A stretch of DNA of 64,000 bases from Kordia sp039026955 (GTDB taxonomy: Bacteria; Bacteroidota; Bacteroidia; Flavobacteriales; Flavobacteriaceae). A program made the translations under genes and the position numbers. Below the pieces are notes generated by a model, which worked only from the letters and a program-made list of their open reading frames with translations, searched no databases and had not been told where the DNA came from. The stretch lies in assembly GCA_039026955.1 (NCBI GenBank), contig JBCCLH010000017.1, forward strand, positions 47,507 through 111,506, written 5' to 3'. The first letter of the stretch is position 1. Every line of letters begins with the position of its first letter. Shown piece by piece: positions 16,287 through 23,565 of this stretch.

Positions 16287-17594
16287 TTAAAGCCATTTCC
16301 CGATTTTTAAATCGTGTTGCGCTGCCCAATCGGTCATGATTTTTTTGGCTGCTTTTGAAATGGGCTTGTTGAATCGTGCTTTTGCTTGCACAATGGTTTG
16401 TGATTTATTATCTAATTCGATCGTTGCTAGAATTTCTTGTCCTTTTGAAATACTGAGGCATCGCAATGAAAAGATACTTGTTACTTTTACACAGCACGAA
16501 CGCGCGTACGACGCCACACAATGGTTCATTTTTCGTCCTTCTACAATCAATTCTTTGGAAGAGCAGAGTTCGAATAGGCGATACTTTTTCACGTCTTTTT
16601 CTTCCTTTTTTTGGATGATGTAGGAACTGTTCAGCGTTGGTGTCCACGTAAACATTTCTACCATACTTGCGCTGTATATCGCTTGTTCCATATGCCATTC
16701 ATCTGATTGTCGCGTTAAGGAGGTAATGGTTCGTCCTTTCATAGAATAGTCAGCATTATTGTCAATAGTATAGCTTAAATAATCAATGATTTCTTCCATT
16801 TTGTTGAAATCCAACATGGTTTGTTTCATAAAGAACTGAATCACCGTTTCCCAAAAAGCTTCGTGATAAAAGTTATTTCGGCTTAACCCTGTACACGCAA
16901 TACGTTCTGCAAGTAATTCATCCGTTCCAAAAGCTAATGCTTGTGCACGGCGAATTGCCATTTCAATCGTATAATGTTTCGGCGCTTGTAAAAAGTTGTG
17001 CGCTCCTTTTTTGGTTAATCGCACTGGCATTTTTGACAAACTTTTGACACTTTTTCCGTAACCTAAATCGATAAACCAAGAAATGTATTTGCGATTGTGA
17101 TCAAACCAAGCACTGTACATGAACTCTGAAACTTTGTATTGTACAAAACAGTGTTTTATGATACTTTTCAGTTGCTTATCTGGATTGTGACTATTTCGTT
17201 TCCAGCTTTTTATGTCTTTCACAGCGACCAAACTAAACCAAGCTATTTGCGAGAGAACACTTAAATAATGTCCTTCTCGTAACAATTTCGTACAGCGTTT
17301 TTTGTAGAGATAGAGTAAAATATCTTTAAATGCTGCGCGTCGGCTTGGATACTTTCTTTTGTGGAAAGCTGTAAAATAACTTTCTAGAATATAGGCTAAT
17401 GAATTATGATCGTAATCGCTTCGTTCTTTGCCTTCGTAAATCTTTTCTACCATTGCTGGGAAAAGTACTTTTTTTGCCTTGTTGTGCTTTTGCAAGCTTT
17501 CTTGAATCGCTGCTTCTTTTGCTTTGGCTGCCAGTTTTTCTTTTAACCGACGGGACTTCGATGTATGCTTTCGATGTATATGTTGTGTTTCCAT
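16287..17594 (-). CDS. PcfJ-like domain protein heading the RNA-repair island
   Basis: 435 residues. The C-terminal region (about 350-413) reads VEGRKMNHCVASY, then SIFSLR, ATIEL and IVQAKARFNKP, the pattern of the PcfJ-like family (EG..M.HCV..Y, ..I.SLR, .TIE, ..Q..G..N). The N-terminal ~50 residues are very basic (HRKHTSKSRRLKEKLAAKAK), and the middle is helical with many aromatic residues. No signal peptide. PcfJ-like proteins were first seen on conjugative plasmids and have no established biochemistry; conserved His and Cys in MNHC could be catalytic or bind metal. It is the first gene of the series leading to rtcB and prfH, so it may detect or handle damaged RNA. That role is inference from position. 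Confidence 0.75.
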   Translation of the reverse strand: METQHIHRKHTSKSRRLKEKLAAKAKEAAIQESLQKHNKAKKVLFPAMVEKIYEGKERSDYDHNSLAYILESYFTAFHKRKYPSRRAAFKDILLYLYKKRCTKLLREGHYLSVLSQIAWFSLVAVKDIKSWKRNSHNPDKQLKSIIKHCFVQYKVSEFMYSAWFDHNRKYISWFIDLGYGKSVKSLSKMPVRLTKKGAHNFLQAPKHYTIEMAIRRAQALAFGTDELLAERIACTGLSRNNFYHEAFWETVIQFFMKQTMLDFNKMEEIIDYLSYTIDNNADYSMKGRTITSLTRQSDEWHMEQAIYSASMVEMFTWTPTLNSSYIIQKKEEKDVKKYRLFELCSSKELIVEGRKMNHCVASYARSCCVKVTSIFSLRCLSISKGQEILATIELDNKSQTIVQAKARFNKPISKAAKKIMTDWAAQHDLKIGKWL

Positions 17595-17683
17595 GACTGT
17601 CTCTTTTGAGTGTTGTTTTCAGTAATAAATTTCAATTCGTGTGTTTGTCTTTGTTGTCGCATGTTGTTGTTTTTGTGATTAAT

Positions 17684-17839
17684 CCAATTTTACTATAAAA
17701 TGTAACTTATAAACTTGTTCATTTGGCATTCTAATGCCTTGCAACTACTTTCCGTAGCTACTGCTATGCAAAGCATTTGCAGCGTTTTATAATGCCAAAG
17801 CGACTTCGCTTCTAAAGGCACCTTTTATAATAAAATTGG
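17684..17839. repeat. 156-bp nested palindrome upstream of the RNA-repair island
   Basis: Outer arms CCAATTTTACTATAAAA (17684-17700) and TTTTATAATAAAATTGG (17823-17839) pair over 17 bp with one G.T wobble. A second pair, TTTGGCATT (17722-17730) and AATGCCAAA (17791-17799), lies inside, and the loop holds further small palindromes such as TGCAAAGCATTTGCA. It ends 90 bp upstream of the PcfJ-like start. It could be a MITE-like element or a structured leader; no gene is inside. Confidence 0.7.
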
Positions 17840-18023
17840 TATAAAAATTCTGTTTGTTGGTACTGAAAACACACTCCCGAGTTTACAGTCGTTCCATCTG
17901 TTTGATTAAGTTCATCTTTCGTTTTTGTTTTGTGTCACGTTGCAATTGATAATTTTATTGTGTTGTTCTGTTATTTCAATTTAAACTTCTGCTCCTTGTA
18001 AGCTTTTCCAAAAATTTCATGAG

Positions 18024-18069
18024 ATCCCAATTTTCATTGGGATTAGTTCAACTTACAGTTTTGAATTCG
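18024..18069. repeat. hairpin repeat unit A (ATCCCAAT/ATTGGGAT stem)
   Basis: An 8-bp perfect stem with a TTTC loop (18024-18043) followed by a 26-base tail, TAGTTCAACTTACAG plus TTTTGAATTCG. The same layout recurs at 18141-18186 with a different stem. The two copies differ in the stem only by paired (compensatory) changes. Confidence 0.7.
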
Positions 18070-18140
18070 TTCTTTGGACTTTTTTAGCACTTCAATTGAA
18101 GCTTTAATTTCTTGTTCTTTTACTCGTAAATTTTAACAAG

Positions 18141-18186
18141 ACCTCAATGTGCATTGAGGTTAGTTTAACTTACAATTTTGAATTCG
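18141..18186. repeat. hairpin repeat unit B (ACCTCAAT/ATTGAGGT stem)
   Basis: An 8-bp perfect stem with a GTGC loop (18141-18160) followed by TAGTTTAACTTACAA plus TTTTGAATTCG, matching unit A except for two bases in the tail. Relative to unit A, a T-A pair has become C-G and a C-G pair has become T-A. Spacing between units is 117 bp. Only two copies are seen here. Confidence 0.7.
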
Positions 18187-18237
18187 CCCTAGATACTGAA
18201 TCAAGTTCAGCACAAGCTTTTCAAAATTGAGTTTCAC

Positions 18238-18270
18238 TAAAAAAACCTGATTCTGCAATAGAACCAGGCT
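18238..18270 (-). terminator. terminator after micro-ORF 2
   Basis: On the minus strand, CCTGGTTCT and AGAATCAGG pair across a 5-base loop and are followed by seven T. It would end a transcript coming leftwards from about 18400. Confidence 0.6.
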
Positions 18271-18295
18271 TTGATACTGTTGTGTATATATTCTT

Positions 18296-18385
18296 TTAAC
18301 CCAAAGAATAATTTGGTTCTAAAATGAACAATTCCTGCATGTTGGCAGTGTTTGCTACGATATGTTTTGTTGCTTTTTTGAGCAT
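18296..18385 (-). CDS. possible micro-ORF 2 (29 aa), speculative
   Basis: ATG at 18385 to TAA at 18296, 29 residues: MLKKATKHIVANTAN then MQELFILEPNYSLG. It lies between two terminator hairpins (18404-18437 and 18238-18270), so it would be a tiny transcription unit of its own. A basic first half and an acidic/hydrophobic last half resemble a leader plus short product, but no match comes to mind. It may be chance. Confidence 0.25.
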   Translation of the reverse strand: MLKKATKHIVANTANMQELFILEPNYSLG

Positions 18386-18403
18386 ATTTTAAAAATGAGC
18401 ATT

Positions 18404-18437
18404 AAAAAACCCGAGCCTTTGGTGGACTCGGGTTTTT
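18404..18437 (-). terminator. strong bidirectional terminator
   Basis: AAAAAACCCGAG, an 11-base loop, then CTCGGGTTTTT. The stem CCCGAG/CTCGGG is flanked by A and T runs on both sides, so it works in either direction. On the minus strand it closes the unit that starts at the promoter near 18596. Confidence 0.8.
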
Positions 18438-18454
18438 AATGATGAGTTATATTT

Positions 18455-18541
18455 CTATCGAAAGATACAACTGGCAAAACCCAAGTCGCGCATCGGAATG
18501 TTTCCAATACTGTTGTGATATGTAAGCTTTACTTTTTGCAC
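18455..18541 (-). CDS. possible micro-ORF 1 (28 aa), speculative
   Basis: GTG at 18541 to TAG at 18455, 28 residues: VQKVKLTYHNSIGN then IPMRDLGFASCIFR. It follows a good TAnnTTTG promoter (18589-18596, minus strand) by about 40 bases and precedes the terminator at 18404-18437, so a ~175-nt transcript is predicted. This could equally be a small non-coding RNA. I do not recognise the peptide. Confidence 0.25.
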   Translation of the reverse strand: MQKVKLTYHNSIGNIPMRDLGFASCIFR

Positions 18542-18588
18542 GTTTTCGTTTTTGTTACTATTTAATTTTTGTTGTGTTTCAACGGTTG

Positions 18589-18596
18589 CAAATATA
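18589..18596 (-). promoter_or_regulatory. Bacteroidota -7 box (TATATTTG), minus strand
   Basis: Perfect match to TAnnTTTG, downstream of the stop of the phosphatase-family gene and pointing into the short region closed by the terminator at 18404-18437. It suggests that a small RNA or peptide is made here. Confidence 0.45.
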
Positions 18597-18637
18597 GCCG
18601 ATCATTTTTTAAAATTCCAAATTTATTTTTTCGCAAG

Positions 18638-19513
18638 CTATTTTTTGAGGTACATTTTGAGCATGGAATGATCTGATTTCCAAGTGGAAATTTTTTCAGT
18701 TTTTAGAATTTCTAAATCGTGGGAAACCCAGATATGATCTATGGAAAGCAGCGGAATGTTCCAAAACCAAGTTTCGCGAAATCCGTTTCCTTTTTCCGTG
18801 AAAGCATGCTGGTAATTTTTTTTGAAATTTTCGAAAAAAAGTGACTCATATGGTGTGTTAAAATCGCCCAAAAGGATGGTTTTGTCCTCTGTTTTGATTT
18901 GAGAAAGCGCACTTTTTAGCATCGGTTTTCGGAAAAATCGAGTGTCTGCGGAGACATCAATTGCGTAGAAATTTATGTTTTTTGTACTGAAATGAACCAC
19001 GACAACATGATGCTCCGTTTTGACATTTGAGTGAATTTTGATCGGTGTTTTGGAAAAAATGCCAACCGATTTTTCGGTCAATTCGAAATGATAGTTTGGA
19101 TACTTTTCTTTGATTTTTTCATAATCGCGTTCATCCGCTTCTATCAGAACTAAGACATCAGGGATAGAGTTACTTTCCGAAAAAGCATCTTCAAAATTGC
19201 TGATTCGATACGTATTCCACAATACGACTTCAAGCGTATTTTCAGTGGAAACTTCTAGTGACGTTGTGTAGCTTCTATTGCACCAAATTACGGCAATAAC
19301 AATTGCTAAGATCACATAGTATTTTCTGGCGGAAGCCTTTACAAATAATAATAAAAACAACAACCCGAAGGTAATCAGCGGAAGCGGCGTCGCATAGAAA
19401 AATACCGAAGAAATATAAAAAGTATCTTTTATAGTAAAGTGAACAATGATCGCCAGAAAGATGAATATTTGTAATGATCTTTTGAAAAATTGTTGCGCGC
19501 TCCTGTGTTGCAT
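18638..19513 (-). CDS. membrane-anchored endonuclease/exonuclease/phosphatase family protein
   Basis: 291 residues. Three N-terminal membrane helices (about 12-30, 36-57, 66-84) precede an EEP-fold domain. The domain shows VVLWNTYRIS (start of the fold, Asn), IEADERD (Glu), LLGDFNTPYES (GDFN motif), SIDHIWVS and the terminal SDHSML motif with catalytic Asp-His. Proteins of this architecture are phosphodiesterases on the outer side of the inner membrane; the substrate is unknown. Its start follows directly on the stop of the upstream gene (19514), so the two form an operon. Confidence 0.85.
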   Translation of the reverse strand: MQHRSAQQFFKRSLQIFIFLAIIVHFTIKDTFYISSVFFYATPLPLITFGLLFLLLFVKASARKYYVILAIVIAVIWCNRSYTTSLEVSTENTLEVVLWNTYRISNFEDAFSESNSIPDVLVLIEADERDYEKIKEKYPNYHFELTEKSVGIFSKTPIKIHSNVKTEHHVVVVHFSTKNINFYAIDVSADTRFFRKPMLKSALSQIKTEDKTILLGDFNTPYESLFFENFKKNYQHAFTEKGNGFRETWFWNIPLLSIDHIWVSHDLEILKTEKISTWKSDHSMLKMYLKK

Positions 19514-20101
19514 CTATTCTTCCAGTTTTAGATAGCTTTTAAAGAAATTTTCTAGCCAAACTAGGTCACTTCGCAAGTGATTGCTTTTATATCCTTCCAA
19601 ACTCACAATTGTGACTTCATTTTCTTCAGCATCTACCAAAAACACATTTCCCATCAGAATATTATCTCCGTGAATTTCAATGGTATTTTTTATGGTGTTG
19701 ATGTTTGTAGCATCATAGGTAACTTCCCGAGCGTCGACTTTAAAAATGAGCTTGTTTTTGAATAAAATTTTAGCCGTATTGTTTTCTTTTTTCTTTTTCT
19801 TGATGCGCAAAAAACTCGCGTAGGCAAATCCTAAAAGTGCAAATCCGCTCAAATATCCCAAGATATATATCCCAGCAACGATTCTGGATTTTATGAGATA
19901 ACTTGCCGAAAAGATGAAAAAAATAGTCACGCCAACCACTACACAAGTCCCAAAAATTAACGGCAAAATGCAATAAATGAGAAATTGTTGCGAATCAAAG
20001 GCAGCACTTTTAATGCTGACGCGTCCTTTTTCTTTTACAATATTAATTTTGTAGCGTTTGAGTTTTAAGACCAGTAGATCCAGATCATTTTTTAAATCCA
20101 A
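19514..20101 (-). CDS. hypothetical two-helix membrane protein
   Basis: 195 residues with two clear membrane helices (about 40-66 and 75-98) between a short basic N-terminal segment and a soluble C-terminal domain with beta character (VDAREVTYDATNINTIKNT, IEIHGDNILMGNVFLVD). A stretch of lysines after the second helix suggests the C-terminal part is cytoplasmic. It abuts the EEP-family gene with no spacer and lies 21 bp after the CYTH gene in transcription order. I do not recognise a family. Confidence 0.7.
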   Translation of the reverse strand: MDLKNDLDLLVLKLKRYKINIVKEKGRVSIKSAAFDSQQFLIYCILPLIFGTCVVVGVTIFFIFSASYLIKSRIVAGIYILGYLSGFALLGFAYASFLRIKKKKKENNTAKILFKNKLIFKVDAREVTYDATNINTIKNTIEIHGDNILMGNVFLVDAEENEVTIVSLEGYKSNHLRSDLVWLENFFKSYLKLEE

Positions 20102-20122
20102 AGTGTATTGTTTTAAAGAGGT

Positions 20123-20599
20123 TTATTGGTTGTTCCAAGTTTTGTAAGGCTTTTTACTGAGTTGTGAGTTGTAATATTGTGTCTGTCCTGTGACTTCTTC
20201 GCCAAGCCAATTTGGTTTTGAAAAAACTTCGTTTTCGTGTTGTAATTCTACTTCGGCAACGATTAAACCTTCATTGTCTCCAAAAAATTCATCCACTTCA
20301 AACGTATGATTTCCGTGTGGAATGTTATAGCGTTTTTTTTCGATAATTCCTTTTTCACAAAGTGGTAAAAGTTGCTTTGCTTCCACGACTGAAATCTCCG
20401 TTTCCCATTCAAAACGACTCGTGCCACTGTCATTTGATTTTCCTTTGATCGTTAGAAATCCTGCATTTCCTTTGATGCGCACACGAACCGTACGTTCTGG
20501 ATGTGTATTCAGAAAACCTTGCGCTATTTCGAAAGAATTGCTGGCTTCTTCTTTAAATGTTAGACTGTTGACAAGAAATTTTCGTTCTATTTCCTCCAT
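20123..20599 (-). CDS. CYTH domain protein (triphosphate tunnel metalloenzyme)
   Basis: 158 residues, a typical size for single-domain bacterial CYTH proteins. The signature ExExK is at the N terminus (EIERKFLV, residues 3-7), followed by RVRIKGNAGFLTIKG, FEWETEI, KKRYNIPHGNHTFEVDEF and IVAEVEL, giving the alternating charged residues that line the tunnel. Small CYTH enzymes of this kind are mostly tripolyphosphatases or related phosphohydrolases needing Mg2+ or Mn2+. Divergent from dinB, with ~40 bp between the two starts. Confidence 0.88.
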   Translation of the reverse strand: MEEIERKFLVNSLTFKEEASNSFEIAQGFLNTHPERTVRVRIKGNAGFLTIKGKSNDSGTSRFEWETEISVVEAKQLLPLCEKGIIEKKRYNIPHGNHTFEVDEFFGDNEGLIVAEVELQHENEVFSKPNWLGEEVTGQTQYYNSQLSKKPYKTWNNQ

Positions 20600-20640
20600 A
20601 AATATTAGTATAGACTGCTAAAGATATTATAATTTTGAAT

Positions 20641-21753
20641 ATGGACTTCGATTTCCCTTTACGAAAAATTATTCATGTTGATATGGATGCGTTTTACGCG
20701 TCTGTAGAGCAAATGGATAATCCTGAATTGAAAGGAAAACCTTTGGCGGTTGGCGGCGGATCGAAACGTGGCGTGGTGAGTGCAGCGAGTTATGAAGCCC
20801 GCAAATTTGGTGTGCGCAGTGCCATGAGTGGATTTTTAGCCAAAAAACGTTGTCCTGACTTGATTTTTGTCCGTCCACGCTTTGATCGTTATAAGGAAAT
20901 TTCACAACAGATTCGTACTATTTTTTATGAATATACCGATTTGGTAGAGCCGTTGTCGTTGGATGAAGCCTATTTGGACGTAACACAGAATAAGAAAGGA
21001 AATCCGAGTGCTTCGCTGATCGCAGAAGAGATTCGTGCTAAGATTTTAACAAATGTTGGGTTGACCGCTTCCGCGGGAATTTCCATTAATAAGTTCATTG
21101 CCAAAGTGGCGAGTGATTATAATAAACCCAACGGACAAAAAACCGTTCCGCCAGAAGAAGTGTTGGAATTTTTGGAAAATTTAGATATTCGGAAGTTTTA
21201 CGGTGTTGGAAAAGTCACCGCCGAACGCATGTACCAACTCGGGATTTTTACAGGAAAAGATTTAAAAACCAAAGATGTTGACTTTTTAACGGAACATTTC
21301 GGGAAATCGGGAAGCTTTTATTACAATGTGGTTCGCGGCATTCACCTCAGCGAAGTAAAACCGAATAGAATTGCAAAATCGGTTGGTGCGGAACGTACGT
21401 TTTCAGACAATTTAACCAGCGAAATTTTTATGCTAGAGAAGCTGGAAAACATCGCAAACGAATTGGAAAAACGCTTGAAACGCTATGATGTTTCTGGAAA
21501 AACCATCACGTTAAAGATTAAATATAGTGACTTCACTACTCAGACACGCAGCAAAACCATTCTTTATTATATTTCCGATAAAAGCCTGATTTTGGAAACT
21601 GCCAAAGAGTTGTTGTATCAGGAGAAATTAAAAAATTCGGTGCGCTTGTTAGGGATTTCTTTGAGCAATTTAAACACAGATAAGAAAGAGAAAACTACGC
21701 AAAAAGAGGAACCTAAGAAAAGTTTTTATGTACAGTTGAAGTTTGATTTTTAA
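20641..21753 (+). CDS. dinB: DNA polymerase IV (Y family)
   Basis: 370 residues from the ATG at 20641; a TTG two codons earlier is less likely. The palm has HVDMDAFYASVEQ and SLDEAYLDVT, which supply the metal-binding Asp and Asp-Glu residues. SAASYEARKFGVRSAMSG follows the first, the HhH thumb region (RKFYGVGKVTAERMYQLG) and little finger come next, and the C terminus VQLKFDF looks like a beta-clamp-binding peptide. It carries out error-prone translesion synthesis. The divergent start with the CYTH gene leaves little room for regulation; TAATTTTG at 20630-20637 resembles a -7 box but is too close to the ATG to be trusted. No LexA-type operator was recognised. Confidence 0.95.
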   Translation: MDFDFPLRKIIHVDMDAFYASVEQMDNPELKGKPLAVGGGSKRGVVSAASYEARKFGVRSAMSGFLAKKRCPDLIFVRPRFDRYKEISQQIRTIFYEYTDLVEPLSLDEAYLDVTQNKKGNPSASLIAEEIRAKILTNVGLTASAGISINKFIAKVASDYNKPNGQKTVPPEEVLEFLENLDIRKFYGVGKVTAERMYQLGIFTGKDLKTKDVDFLTEHFGKSGSFYYNVVRGIHLSEVKPNRIAKSVGAERTFSDNLTSEIFMLEKLENIANELEKRLKRYDVSGKTITLKIKYSDFTTQTRSKTILYYISDKSLILETAKELLYQEKLKNSVRLLGISLSNLNTDKKEKTTQKEEPKKSFYVQLKFDF

Positions 21754-22075
21754 GAGTAGATCGCTATCGCTTTAAGACCGCTCTGCTGTTAGACTTTTTA
21801 ATATACTTTTTTGTCATTCCCCGCTAGACGAGGAATCCATTTTTATAATTTTTGTTACGTCTTTGCGAACGAAGTGAAGCAATCTGTTTCTAGTAAAGCA
21901 TATGATTTTCTTTGAAAGATATTCATACATTAACAAATCGTCTCTTCAAGTGATTTTGAGGAACGAAAAATTGTATCGAGAAGTCCTTTGAAAAAAGTCG
22001 TTTCTAAGTAGATCTCGATACAACGAATCACAGATTCGCCACTCGATCTGACGTATTGTATATCTAAGATTTATT
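21754..22075. repeat. repeat-filled intergenic region after dinB
   Basis: Holds a CGCT...CGCTTTAAGACCGCTCTGC block (21763-21800), a TCATTCCCCGCTAGACGAGGAATCC element (21812-21838), a GTCTTTGCGAACGAAGTGAAGCAATCTG repeat (21861-21890) and one full AGTAGATCTCGATAC...CACTCGATCTGACG element in reverse orientation (about 21957-22056). No gene is seen. Confidence 0.7.
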
Positions 22076-22699
22076 TTACTTTACAGCAACTTTCGACAGC
22101 ACATACAACATTTCCGTTCCGATTTGTTGGCAGCGTTCGTCGTATTTTTCAGCTTCTTGTGGTGTTCCGTCAAAGGCTTTTGGATCTTCGAAAGGCAGCG
22201 CGATTCTGAAATCTGTTCCTGGGACAAACGGACAACCTTCATCCGCTTCCGAACATACCATAATCGCTGCAAATGCTGTAGTTGGATTTGGCGGTTCTTC
22301 GAAACGTTTTGAGAAGGCATTGTACGGATATTGTCCTTCTTTCCAAAGAATTTTATAGATCGGATTTTCCGCTTCTACTAACATGGAAATATCAAAACCT
22401 ATACGCTTTACCGCAGCAACTGCATTTGGGTTGAACGCTGTGGCTTCTGTTCCACCTGAATAGGTTTCTAGTGGAGGCAATTCGTAGTAATCTGCGGCAG
22501 CGGCTAACCATAGCTGTCCTAAGTGACTTCTTCTGGAATTGTGTGTACAAATTACAATCAGTTCTGGTACTTTTTGATCGTTGTATTTTTTTTGAATGTA
22601 TGCAGAAAGGGTTTCTAATTGTGCTTTTCTATCTGCGGCGATCGAATCGAAATCTTGTGTGAGTTTTTCGATGTTTTGTTGTAATTCTGGGAAAATCAT
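22076..22699 (-). CDS. low-molecular-weight protein-tyrosine-phosphatase/arsenate-reductase-like protein
   Basis: 207 residues. The phosphate-binding loop is CTHNSRRS, giving Cys51-X5-Arg57, preceded by a beta strand (PELIVI). SGGTEATAFNPNAVAAVKRIG and a later FEDPKAFDGT segment, where an Asp could be the general acid, fit LMW-PTP/ArsC-like enzymes. It is ~60 residues longer than ArsC, with an extra N-terminal helix and an insertion around EADEGCPFVPGTDFRIALPF. No arsenic-resistance genes are nearby, so whether it reduces arsenate or dephosphorylates protein cannot be told from context. Confidence 0.82.
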   Translation of the reverse strand: MIFPELQQNIEKLTQDFDSIAADRKAQLETLSAYIQKKYNDQKVPELIVICTHNSRRSHLGQLWLAAAADYYELPPLETYSGGTEATAFNPNAVAAVKRIGFDISMLVEAENPIYKILWKEGQYPYNAFSKRFEEPPNPTTAFAAIMVCSEADEGCPFVPGTDFRIALPFEDPKAFDGTPQEAEKYDERCQQIGTEMLYVLSKVAVK

Positions 22700-22722
22700 G
22701 TTGTGTAAATTAGTTTAATGAA

Positions 22723-23340
22723 CTATTCTTCAGTGACTTTTTCACCGTAAAAATCCAACAATTGTTTATCAACACTGTAACCGTCATATCCTTTTGGAGA
22801 ATGTGCATCATACGTTTTATTTCCTGAGCGAATTGCGATATAGTATTCGTCAATTCCTGTTTCATCTTCCACATACGAGTAGCAACCTAAAAGTGCGTCA
22901 ATAAATACATCTGTGGTGGAAGATTCTACAGTTTCCAGCTGTGAAATTTGTAAAATCACCAACAACTTCTCCTCATTTCGCTTGGTAAAGTATTTGATAG
23001 CTTTTTTGTTGAGCCTTTTTCTCGTTTTCTTGGTTTTTTGCAAGAATTTTTTCTCTTGCTGTTCAATATAAATACCAGATTCCACACACTCTTTGGCAAT
23101 CAATGTTAGCGGATCATCTTCAGAAACTGCATTTTTCACTTTTTTCATGTCCGCATATAAGTATTGATAGCGAAGATCCTTGCTTTCTTCCGCTTCAACC
23201 ATTCTATCTCCGCAATACCCAATAACCATCAATATGATAAAGATGGTCAAACAACCATAGCCACCTTTTTTTAGTTTCTTTTTTATTTTTTCATTGTATT
23301 CTTCGTCATTTACGGGTTGGTTTGCGTTGTTTTCTGCCAT
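22723..23340 (-). CDS. hypothetical single-pass membrane protein
   Basis: 205 residues from the ATG at 23340; an in-frame ATG 20 codons earlier is less likely because MAENNANQP is a more usual start. A membrane helix (about 30-45, CLTIFIILMVIGYC) follows a basic segment, so the C-terminal ~160 residues should be outside the cytoplasm. That part starts with a charged helical region (KFLQKTKKTRKRLNKKAIK) and ends with YYIAIRSGNKTYDAHSPKG. No family recognised. The neighbour upstream in transcription is pyk and the one downstream is the phosphatase gene. Confidence 0.6.
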   Translation of the reverse strand: MAENNANQPVNDEEYNEKIKKKLKKGGYGCLTIFIILMVIGYCGDRMVEAEESKDLRYQYLYADMKKVKNAVSEDDPLTLIAKECVESGIYIEQQEKKFLQKTKKTRKRLNKKAIKYFTKRNEEKLLVILQISQLETVESSTTDVFIDALLGCYSYVEDETGIDEYYIAIRSGNKTYDAHSPKGYDGYSVDKQLLDFYGEKVTEE

Positions 23341-23449
23341 AGTGTGTATGCAATACTTTAGGGTTTCGGGAAGTATGGCTTTAACATCAAAAAATGTCAA
23401 AGCATAGGGTAATTTATATTTTTATAAGGTTGTCTAAAAGTCTTTTTTG

Positions 23450-23530
23450 CGTCATTCTGAACTTGATTCAGAATCTCATGATACTGATTTTCGACTGTTA
23501 TGAGAAACCGAATCAAGTTCGGTTTGACGA
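23450..23530. repeat. head-to-head pair of REP-like palindromes
   Basis: CGTCATTCTGAACTTGATTC... (23450-23478) and its inverted partner ATGAGAAACCGAATCAAGTTC... (23500-23530). Each is itself a hairpin (TTCTGAA..TTCAGAA and AACCGAA..TTCGGTT), and the two face each other across ~25 bp, like a bacterial BIME. The stems differ by paired changes, as expected if the hairpin is selected. Confidence 0.7.
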
Positions 23531-23565
23531 AATTTGTGCTTTTTTATACAACTTCACTACAATAA

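Noticed and set aside
18024..18186. CRISPR array or integron attC sites
   Set aside because: Only two copies 117 bp apart, no cas genes or integrase, and the stem sequences differ; the GTT..AAC-like bases do not form a full attC layout.
20630..20637. TAATTTTG as the dinB promoter
   Set aside because: Matches the -7 box but ends 3 bp before the ATG, which would place the transcript start inside the coding region.
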